A DNA stretch of 64,000 nucleotides from Rana temporaria (taxonomy: Eukaryota > Chordata > Amphibia > Anura > Ranidae). Both the position numbers and the translations under genes were made by a program. The DNA is taken from positions 68,685,316-68,749,315 of the forward strand of contig NC_053501.1 in NCBI RefSeq assembly GCF_905171775.1, given 5' to 3'. Positions 55,151 through 64,000 of this stretch are shown here, piece by piece. Within the stretch, counting starts at the first letter, position 1. Each line of letters starts with the position of its first letter. The notes under the pieces were generated by a model. That model was not told where the DNA came from. It did no database searches and saw nothing but the letters and a program-made list of their open reading frames with translations.

Positions 55151-55572
55151 AATTTTTATCAAAATGTTTTTTCTCGTTTCCAATTAGCAAAACAATGAGC
55201 GGCTGAAAAGGTTTCTGAAGTTCCACAATGACTCCTGGAGGTCACCGTGTGATTGAGCTGCTGCTGAACTTGCTCTTTCTTCCTTTATATCGCTGACCTC
55301 TGGCTAGGGCCCAGTTAATAATTATCAGGGGCCCGAAAGTTAAATACTATCAGGATTCCTGCCTTGAAGTGGAAGGAGAACGATTAACCCTTGTGGGTAC
55401 AGGTAATCTCAGCCTACTGAGAAGAATAGGATCCTGTTTACAGAAATATATTCAGTGTGGCGAGAGGATCATTCCATGGACTACATTTATTTATTGGATC
55501 CAAATATAACCCAACAATGCTGAATGTCTGTGTAGTGCCCTTAGTGCCCCTTTCACACTTTTTTTTTGTTTT
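55151..55572. other. Unassigned DNA
   Basis: No gene seen. Confidence 0.3.
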
Positions 55573-56378
55573 TTAACCCCTTAAAGACCGATGCACGCCC
55601 ATGTACGTCGACAGAATGGCGCGGCTGGGCAAAAGGGCGTACAGGTACGTCCCCTTTAAGATCCCAGCCATGGCTGGCACGCTCGCGACCCGGTCCTGAA
55701 GAATGGGGAGAGGTAACTGTAAACATACCTCTCCCCTTTCTTCCTAGTGGCAGTGTCAGTGATTGCCTGTTTCCTGTCATTGGGAACGACGATCAGGGAC
55801 GTGTCACACCAGGCCACACCCCCCTACAGTAAGAATCGCTCACTAGGGCACACTTAACCCCTACAGCGCCACCTGGTGGTTAACCCCTTCACTGCCAGTG
55901 TCATTTTCACAGTAATCAGTGCATTTTTATAGCACTGATCGCTGTAAAAATTACAATGGTCCCATAAATGTGTCAAAAGTGTCCGATGTGTCCGCCATAA
56001 TGTCGCAGTCACGATAAAAATCGCTGGTCGCCGCCATTACTAGTAAAAAACAAAAAAATATTAATAAAATTGCCATAAAACTACCCCCTATTTTATAGAC
56101 GCTATAACTTTTGCGCAAACCGATCAATAAACGATTATTGCGTTTTTCTTTTTTTTTTTTTACCAAAAATATGTAGAAGAATACATATCGGCCTAAACTG
56201 AGGAAAAAAATTGTTTTTTTTAATATATTTTTGGGGGATATTTATTATAGCAAAAAGTAAAAAAATATATTTTTTTGTTTCAAAATTGTCGCTCTTTTTT
56301 GTTTATAGCGCAAAAGATAAAAATCGCAGAGGTGATCAAATACCACCAAAAGAAAGCTCTATTTGTGTTTTTTTAATT
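55573..56378 (-). repeat. TTAA/CCACTTAAGG repeat family, copy F (3'-cut)
   Basis: It starts TTAACCCCTTAAAGACC and matches copy E to CTCTATTTGTG. The far terminus is missing. Confidence 0.8.
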
Positions 56379-56426
56379 GGGGATCTGAATGCAGCTGCGT
56401 TGTTTTTGTTCATTTCATTCACCACT

Positions 56427-56540
56427 CTATTCTCACAGGAATGTAAACATGAGCTGTTTTCGTATTTAGAAACCAAAAATCTGCATCTGAGAACAAGTGA
56501 TTTACATGTAAATTTAAGTGTAAATAAAGGAGAACAATAA
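56427..56540 (+). other. Weak candidate terminal exon
   Basis: The acceptor-like TCACCACTCTATTCTCACAG (ending 56434 or slightly earlier) is followed by a frame reading ECKHELFSYLETKNLHLRTS, which closes at a TAA within GAACAATAAATG (56532-56543). No domain is recognised. The phase does not fit directly onto the exon at 24594-24837. It could be chance. Confidence 0.15.
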
Positions 56541-56692
56541 ATGATCATAAAAACAAGGTAGCGGTATGTACGCATACGTGTCTATACGCATTTAAGCACA
56601 TCTATACAAGTATTTTAAAGATCATTACGCAGGGCATTAGTAAAATGTTATCGGCTGTGTTAATGTAGCCCAAGGTGTAAGGACTTGTTTAC

Positions 56693-57606
56693 TAGACATG
56701 TGCATTCGTTTTTGTCCGAATGCATTTTTGTCCAAATTTTCGTTATCGTTTTAACAAACGAAAACGAATGCGCAGAATCTAAAATCCGAAAGAGCCGACA
56801 TAAAAAAATGCTTTATTTTCATTTTCGTTGCTACAACAGTTCGATATAGATCGGATATTTGACATGACGTGACAATAGCGATCTGTGGTCGAATGTGCCT
56901 AACCTTAACTCTATTAGTCCAAGATTATTCTACATAGAGAGAAAAGATTTGACATTATAGACAGTGTTGGGTTAGACCATTCAACATGAATGCCGAAGAT
57001 TCGACAAAGCAGCGAAAAACATACAAACGTTGAATCTGTCATTGGAGGTTTATGGTGTCTGTCGAAAGTTCTAAGAAGATTCGACAAGCAGCTAAACTGA
57101 ACAACGCCGCAATCGTACATTTCCGGTGAAATGCTCGGCCCATAGGCTATAGAAGAATTTGAATGTTAGCTGACTAGTAATAATAATTCATAAATATAAT
57201 TATTACTAGTGTCATACAACATTAGAATTCTTCTATAGCTTGTAGGCGGAACATTCGACCGGAAATGTATGATTGCGGCGTCGTACAGTTTCGCTGCTCC
57301 GTCGAATCTTCTTGGAACATTCGACAGACACTATAAGCCTTCAATGACAGATTTCACCCTAATTCAGATTTTCGAACTAATGCATTTTGTTTTTTAATCC
57401 AACAAAAAAGTTTTTATTGATGAAAATGTGGTATACAGCTTATGACCTCTATACATTGTACAGCAAAACCAGAAAGACAACTAATGCATTTTTTAACGAA
57501 ACAAAAATAAATCAAAAATAAACGAATTTCGGGAGTAACTAAATAAATACATTTTTCGGACGAAGATGAAATTCCGAAACAAAATATTTCAGTGTGCACA
57601 TGTCTA
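56693..57606. mobile_element. hAT non-autonomous element
   Basis: A perfect 8-bp duplication TTGTTTAC lies at 56685-56692 and 57607-57614. Ends are TAGACATGTGCATTCG and GTGTGCACATGTCTA. The interior has inverted TTCGAC/GTCGAA and TAATAATAATT blocks. Confidence 0.9.
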
Positions 57607-57614
57607 TTGTTTAC

Positions 57615-57899
57615 ACCCTGTCTCTGCATTCATTGTGTTGTTTATATGCTTGCTTTATGTTTTTTAGGGGGGGTCAGAGTTGTTTTCAACGCATTCACTA
57701 GTAAAAAAAATGACGCATGCTATACTTTTTTTATTTTTTCTATTTATTTATTTTTTATATACATGTGAAAACGCTGCAGTGCAAGGCTGATTGAAATCCA
57801 TGAATTTTTCCTGCACATGCGATCAGCTGCATTTGGTGTAAACGGGCCGATGTTTGAATGTTTGGAATGCTGGGCATTGGGGAAGAATGTTTGACATGA
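57615..57899. other. Unassigned AT-rich DNA
   Basis: No gene seen. Confidence 0.3.
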
Positions 57900-58168
57900 C
57901 AGTCCAGTGTTGCTTGTGTATAGTGAGTGTGAGTTGTCTTAGCACAGGATCTCCTGTAATACTCCGCCTGGAGGGAGTTGCTGCTACGCCCAGCCAGCTC
58001 TCTGCAAACGGTCTGTGTCTGGCACTGCAAAGGACTTCCTGAAAGTCCCTTCGGGGCTCATGGGATAATTGTGGATCCACACTGCCGTGTGTAGGGGGAA
58101 GCTTCCTATGATAGGAGGATCTATTCCTGGGGCTTCAATCCTCCGGCTTTCTGTCCTGTCCTTAGACA
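57900..58168 (+). other. Weak candidate 5' untranslated exon/promoter
   Basis: This non-repetitive, moderately GC-rich stretch ends at a donor-like GACAACATCAG|GTAATGAC. It has no long frame, so it would be a non-coding first exon. There is no TATA box or CpG island of note. Confidence 0.2.
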
Positions 58169-58172
58169 ACAT

Positions 58173-58870
58173 CAGGTAATGACTTCTATGAGTGTTTTAG
58201 GGTGAACTTTATATATCAGTAGTGTGTAACGGCTTTACCATGCTATGATTTCTGTGACTTGTTTATACCTTGTAGTACATTTCCTTCCATCTGATACAAG
58301 ATGTCATATAGAGACAGACCGAGGCTCAGTGTGAAGTCTGATCACAGCCAGGGTTGGCATGATTCTTGTTTTTCTCTATAGGAGGGAATGGCGTCCACCT
58401 GTGTGACATTTAGCGTTAGCGTTGGCTAGGAGCGCGGGAACAGGTGTACATGGTGCCCTCTCCTGCCTGGTCCGTATATGAAGAAGGACTGGGATGGGGG
58501 TGGCAGCCTGGCACAACAACACTGACCCGTTTTGTGAAGTTGGCATTTGCAGAATTCGCAGACGCTGTCTTCCTATTTATCACTTCTTATTAACCCTTAG
58601 AGGCTTTACACTCTGCACACAGGTTTTGTACAGTTCAGAGCGGACTCTGTAAGAAGTAATTCTGCTCCGATGTATTCTCGGCTAATGCTACTGAATAGAA
58701 AATTTTTATCGGAATAAATAAATGGCTTTTATTGTCTTTTCCATTGGATCGCTGCAGAGTGTTTGGGTCAGATGGGCGATTTTGTAGCAGCGATTTATTG
58801 CCACCTGCGATTAACAGTGATTCGTGGGTAGTGACGGGATTGCTATAGTTGCTCTCACTAGAGGAAACCT
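58173..58870. other. Unassigned DNA
   Basis: No gene seen. Confidence 0.3.
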
Positions 58871-58872
58871 TT

Positions 58873-59237
58873 TTTAGTGCCGCTCACACCAGTGACCTGC
58901 ATTTTTTTTCTGCACCGGGTCAACTCGGGTCACTGCAAGAGTGCAAAGAAAACAATGGATTACGATGTGCTTTGTGTAGATGTGCGTTGCCTGTGTCTGC
59001 TTTTTAGCATAGCACACGTGATCGCATGTAAGCGAGCGCAATACCTTGTAACTGATAGTAAAGAAATAAAAAAGTGTTGTTGGTATTTTGACCCTTCTAG
59101 GGACCCATCACTTCACAAAGGATGACATTAATACATGCAAATGTACATGAAAACGCTTGTTGAATGCACGTCAATGCACATACATTTTCAATGCGTTGCA
59201 GTGCGTTTTTTGTGCTGTAAGGTGTGACTGGCCCTTT
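58873..59237. mobile_element. Diverged MITE
   Basis: TTTTTAGTGCCGCTCACACC and GGTGTGACTGGCCC are imperfect inverted ends; the interior is rich in TGCA/TGCG repeats. Confidence 0.4.
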
Positions 59238-59377
59238 ATGCAGCTATAAGTCACACTTGTGCTACAATGCATTTGTGTTTGCTACTGCAAATCCCTCTTC
59301 ACTAATTTGTAGCTAAGCTGTAGCTGTAAATACCGAGCGATTGTCGGCGACATGAAATGCTACGCATACTCCATCAC

Positions 59378-59676
59378 TACAGCCTCGTACACACAACTGG
59401 TTTTCCTGACAGGAAAACTGCGGGGAGAGCAAAACCGGCCGTGTCTATGCTTCCTCACAGTTTTCCTGACAGGAAAACTGGCGGGAAAATAGAGAACCCC
59501 TGCAAACCCTGCAAGGGAGCATACACAGGGCTGGGATTCCTGGCCAAAGCTTTCTCTGTAGTTTTCCCGACGGGAAACCCAGCCGTGTGTACACAGGGAA
59601 ACTTAACAAGCAGGTTCTCGGTTTTCCCGGTGGACTTTATACCGCCGGGAATCCCGGTCGTGTGTACAGGGCTTAA
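59378..59676. mobile_element. MITE with 'GTACACAC' inverted ends
   Basis: Ends are AGCCTCGTACACACAACTGG and GGTCGTGTGTACAGGGCTTA. The interior repeats GGTTTTCCTGACAGGAAAAC palindromes. Confidence 0.7.
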
Positions 59677-60840
59677 GGGACGGACCGAGGTGCAAATTGG
59701 TGTAAAATTATTCTTAACTATTTTCCTTTGTAAGAAATTGTTTTAAAAAAAATTTGGTGCAAATAAATTCATTTGTTTAATATGACCTTAAAGGGTGGAG
59801 GGGAAAGTTTGGATGACAGACGTGTTTGCGTCCACATGTATTCTCTTTGGGTATGCAAGACATTTAATATAATCTTTACCATAGGAAAAAATACATAAAA
59901 ATAGATGGATATCCTGTCTGGTATAGCAGCACACAGGAGTGTAATTGTACACTGGATGGTCATTAGGTGGTTCATTTCTATCAGATCATGAAGAACTGTT
60001 AGTTCCCATTTGAAGGCTGATACAGGAAACGCCAAAATGAAATATATTACAGTATAGTCTTCCTTAGTTTTGGTAGCTGCATTTTTTTTATTTCTTTTTT
60101 TGAAGAGTCCTTTTTTTTTTTTTTCACCTGATCCTTTTGAACGCCATTTTTTCCCTGGGTGGCCATGCTCACTCACCCACTGTGTCTATGGATGGAGCCG
60201 TGGCTGTCACCATAGACTGCTGTACTGATTTAGACGAGTAATCTTCCTCCATTCCTTATCTTTTGTCCTCACCAAAAAAATAAACCCTCCAATGTGATCG
60301 AGATAACTGGGAAAACAAATGTTTGCTATCAGTTTAGTGCACCAGAAGTTGCAAAGACATAGAAATTCTGACAAGATAAACAGGAATTTTCTGTACTGAT
60401 AGAAAATGTACTTGAAAACCAAAAACGAAAGCAGCCACCGCTTCCATTCGTGTCAATATTGGGCCTCATTCACATGGGCGGCTGAGGAATGGTGCCAACT
60501 GGCAGTTGATCCGTGTTTTTACTGCACCCTGACCAGCCCACCAGCAAGTTTACTTTGCCAGCGGACAGGTCTGTATGTATTGTTGCAGTTATGTCTTGGC
60601 ATTGTAACTTATTTTTAAAGCATTTTGCAGGCAAAATGTGCCCAATTCAAATGAATTGGACTGCAGTGCAACCAAGTTTAAAGCCTGGCACACACTATCC
60701 GTTTTCTTTACGTTCAACCCAGCAGGCTTAATGGGGGAAAAAAACTGAGGAGCAAGCTGTACCAACTATGCCATGTTAGTACATCGATCTCTCAGATGAG
60801 CTTCCTGTTCACTGCCAATGATGACCCTTTGTGTAAGCAG
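59677..60840. other. Unassigned DNA
   Basis: No gene seen; a T-run lies at 60111-60124. Confidence 0.3.
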
Positions 60841-60841
60841 T

Positions 60842-61014
60842 GGTCTCTCTGTAGAGCAGGGGTCTCAAACTAGCGGCGCTCCAGCTGTTTCGAAAACTAT
60901 GCATCCTATCATGCCTCTGCCTCTCGGAGTCATGCCTTGCAATGCCTCATGGGACTTGTAGTTTCTCAACAGCGGGAGGGCGCCAGTCTGAGAGCCCTGC
61001 TCTACAGAGAGACC
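60842..61014. mobile_element. Palindromic hAT MITE with extended inverted flanks
   Basis: The hAT core is CAGGGGTCTCAAACTAGCGG...CAGTCTGAGAGCCCTG (60857-60999). The flanks GGTCTCTCTGTAGAG and CTCTACAGAGAGACC are perfect inverses outside the usual ends. A simple direct 8-bp duplication is not seen. Confidence 0.75.
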
Positions 61015-61245
61015 CCAGCTGTAGAGGTTTAACACACCCTTCGTAAGTCAGACATATAGCTTTACAATGGTCACAGCTCATGCTCCTTGCTGAGATGAGA
61101 GCTTTAGGTCTAGACATTTTCATGCATGCTGTGTCCTTACTTTATGTAGTGTGTCTGAAAGTAATACAGCACATTTATAACTGGATACTGTACATAGATC
61201 ATGTCTTTCCTTTAGGGATGGCCATTGACAGCATATAGTCTAGTC

Positions 61246-61578
61246 CACAGGTGACCCTCCAGGCCATTTTCATGTGGCCCTCGCACCTCTCCTGCAGCTG
61301 CAGGAGAGCTCCAGCCCTCCTCTGGTCCTCCAGACCCTTACTTTCTAGTTTCAAGCAATGCATCCAGATTTTCCCCAGCAGCAGCATAAGGACGGGGGGT
61401 GCACTGTGATGTAAGGAAGAGTGGGGGACACAACTTCCGATGGTGGGGTGGCTCTTGACATCTAATGTAAAGGGGAGGGCATGCGCTAAACATCTAATCT
61501 TACAGATACAACCGGCCCTTTTGAGGGCAATCATAATGCTGATGCGGCCCACAATCAAATTTGAGTTTGACACCCCCG
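61246..61578 (-). mobile_element. hAT short element
   Basis: Its inverse starts CGGGGGTGTCAAACTC, then GTGGGCCGCATC. The flanks GTCTAGTC and ATCTAGTC give 7 of 8 matching. Confidence 0.65.
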
Positions 61579-61920
61579 ATCTAGTCTGATATTTGCAGTG
61601 ATAGGTGGGATTTGAGCATTACTTGTGACAATCAGGCCTAGCAAGGGTTATGAAAACATTAATGAGCCCTTCTTATAATCGGTCAGTGTAGATTACACAG
61701 ATTAGCTGTGGTAGAAAATCCTGTCAGGATTTAGCAAAAGTGGTTACTTAATGTTATGTTTCTTTTTCTGTGCAGATTTCTGGGATGCAGAAGTGATAGT
61801 GTTACGGAAACACGTAGCTTTAGGGCTTGTTCACACCTGCAACAGTCTCTACTGCCCCACTGTAAAGTGATCTGCTGCAGATGGCTTTTTAGAGGGCGAT
61901 GCTGCCACCTCCTGAATGCC
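61579..61920. other. Unassigned DNA
   Basis: An acceptor-like TTTCTTTTTCTGTGCAG ends at 61776, but no donor-bounded coding frame follows. Confidence 0.3.
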
Positions 61921-61971
61921 TCTTTGTGTGTATATATGTATATATGTGTGTGTGTGTGTATATGTATGTAT

Positions 61972-62021
<50 letters not shown>
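61921..62021. repeat. Compound (TG)n(TA)n microsatellite
   Basis: GTGTGT and TATATA blocks with ATGT interruptions. Confidence 0.95.
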
Positions 62022-62030
<9 letters not shown>

Positions 62031-62234
62031 CACACTGCTTTTTTTCTCAGAGAATAGGTGCAGGAACTCCTGCCTTCCAAGTCACCTTTGACTGCACCCC
62101 CTACCCACCTCTGATCACGTTCCTTGGTTCCACCCCTTATCCACCCGTGAGTGGATAAGAATGCCGAAACAAGTATCATTTTGTGGTGCTAAGTATTTTG
62201 TATAGAATTTAATGACAACAAGAAAGGCAGTCAA

Positions 62235-62640
62235 ATAGCAACAATAGCTTCCCCAGTAGCCATCATTAATAGACCCGCCAGCAGATCCCTCCCAGCAAAC
62301 ATTGACCCCCTGCAACATAAGACACACCCCCAGCAACAATAGATTCCCCACCAGCAACAAAATACCCCCCCCTGCAAAAATAGATCCCCTCCAGCAACAA
62401 TAGATTCCCCAGTAGCCAGCATCAATAGACCCTCCAGCAGCAAGCAACAAAGACCCCTACCTCAACAGTACATCCCTCCTAGCAATGACTGACCCCCCCC
62501 AGCAACAATAGATTCCCCACGAGCAACAGAAGAACTCCCCAGCAACAATAGACCCCCTTCCTTTGAAAAATAGATCCCCTCCAGCAACAATAGATACCCC
62601 AGCAGCCAGCATCAATAGACTCTCCAGCACACCCCAGAAC
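62235..62640. repeat. Degenerate minisatellite ('ccagcaacaatagattcccc')
   Basis: Variable units of about 27-33 bp recur, including the higher-order repeat 'cccagtagccagcatcaata' near 62408 and 62598. Confidence 0.8.
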
Positions 62641-62710
62641 CTCTTTCCATCACATACATTCAGTTCAGGAGGTGCCGAAACTGCATTCCCCCGCATTCCT
62701 GCTGAAAACA

Positions 62711-63034
<324 letters not shown>

Positions 63035-63420
63035 ATATGTCAGTATTACCTTGTATATCCCTGTATAATGTGGTCATTCAGGTGCTTATCTAATAGTTTT
63101 TTGAAACCATCAATGCTCCCCACAGAGACCACCGCCTGTGGAAGTGAATTCCACATCCTTGCCGCTCTTACAGTAAACAACCTTCTACGTAGTTTATGGT
63201 TAAACCTTTGTTCTAAACATTCTAATGAGTGGCCACACGTGTCTTATTAAACTCCCTTCCGCGAAGGGACATGACATTTGGTATAATTTTTGCATAGAAT
63301 GGCTGTCTAAGACCCTGCAGGTGCTCTTTTAGATGGGAGGTAAAATTGCAGCTCAACCTCCTGTTTATGCCAGCTGCCCATGTGAATGAGGCCATATGAG
63401 GTTCCTTACAATAGTCGAAG
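63035..63420 (-). pseudogene. CR1-like LINE C-terminal fragment
   Basis: On the reverse strand, frames read KIIPNVMSLRGREFNKTRVA (around 63290-63235). After a shift come FNHKLRRRLFTVRAARMWNS, LPQAVVSVGSIDGFKKLLDK and HLNDHIIQGYTR (down to about 63045). The 'R..FT.R....WN.LP..VV.A.S...FK..LD' pattern is that of CR1-group reverse transcriptase C-termini (family knowledge). It carries at least one stop or frameshift and is truncated. Confidence 0.55.
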
Positions 63421-64000
63421 GACAAAGTTGACTTTGTATCCAGTGCCGTTTACATTTCACAAGGTGATGGGTGTCTTTATGGAGCTAGCACATCAGAAAA
63501 AGAAGGTGGCCCTGGTATTCAGAAACGAGCTGTGAGATTGTAAGCTGTGGCCCTAAACGCCCTTCAATCCTCCCTGCCCCCGTCCCCACATTCCTGGTAC
63601 TGGTGCTGCTCCAGACACCTGGCCCCAGGCTCTGCTGCTCGCTGTGCTCGGCATTCATCTTCTGTCTGCTAATATGCCTTGTGTGCCGCTGGCTGGGATG
63701 CCTAGAATAACTTGGTCAGTGGGGTGCTGTGTGCACAGTACTGGGATCATCACTGGGATGAAATGCAGGTTTTATTGCAGGGAATGGGATGACTCTTCGG
63801 TGATTTGACAGCATGGCAGATAAAATATACATGATTCATAAAAGATATGTGCGCAGTTCTCATCAGAACATATATACAATTGTCATTTGGGTTAAGTCCT
63901 TCTATATAAATCTACCATCTTTGGGAGCTCATTCACCTCAGTTCAGCTGAGCTGTGTGGATCTTCACAGATGGAACACTAGGGTACACAAAAAGCAGAAT
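63421..64000. other. Unassigned DNA
   Basis: No gene, exon or repeat terminus recognised up to the window end. Confidence 0.3.

Noticed and set aside
58877..59125. 82-codon frame
   Set aside because: It lies inside a diverged MITE with TGCA/TGCG repeats.
61760..61830. Exon-like acceptor TTTCTTTTTCTGTGCAG
   Set aside because: No donor or sustained frame follows; repeat-like 'TTGTTCACACCTGCAAC' begins at once.

Overview
The window is vertebrate, non-coding, repeat-dense DNA. The transposon mix points to an amphibian, most likely a ranid-like frog (inference). It includes a DIRS tyrosine-recombinase retrotransposon, Penelope-like elements (PLEs), L2/L1/CR1-type LINE tails, a V-SINE, many TTAA-flanked T2/Kolobok-like foldback MITEs, hAT MITEs with 8-bp target duplications, and TWA-flanked Harbinger-like MITEs. 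No bacterial gene, operon, tRNA, rRNA or CRISPR array is visible. The only host-gene signal with reasonable support is one internal exon at 24594-24837. Two much weaker exon candidates lie at 56427-56540 and 57900-58168.

Layout. 0-6.3 kb: two PLE pieces joined head to head, with hammerhead-ribozyme-like motifs, then a decayed DIRS 3' end. 6.3-8.5 kb: a TTAA MITE and an L1 remnant. 8.6-14.65 kb: an L2-type LINE tail split by a full-length DIRS element (8845-14273). That element has uninterrupted gag, RT/RNase H and tyrosine-recombinase frames, 100-bp inverted terminal repeats, an internal complementary region, and a likely in-frame spliceosomal intron in gag. 14.8-20.7 kb: stacked MITEs, an LTR-like stretch, and a hAT element carrying two Harbinger-like insertions. 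21.2-23.8 kb: a hAT end expanded into a 32-bp minisatellite, then a TWA element split by a TTAA MITE. 24-25.7 kb: V-SINE, candidate exon, second copy of the hAT family. 26-31.8 kb: TTAA-family repeats and 30-34-bp minisatellites. 33.1-35.0 kb: a PLE GIY-YIG fragment capped by a 28-bp minisatellite. 36.2-39.6 kb: an L1 fragment and hAT elements with nested MITEs. 40.6-42.8 kb: a 2.2-kb hAT relic holding a 31-bp minisatellite and a solo LTR. 43-64 kb: further TTAA, hAT, TA and TWA elements, microsatellites and a LINE tail.

The DIRS genes belong together. gag would package the RNA, RT/RNase H would copy it, and the recombinase would insert a circular DNA whose ends are templated by the internal complementary region. 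The insertion-within-insertion patterns give relative ages and several occupied/empty-site comparisons inside this one sequence. Family names rest on motifs, termini and target duplications read by eye; no database search was possible.
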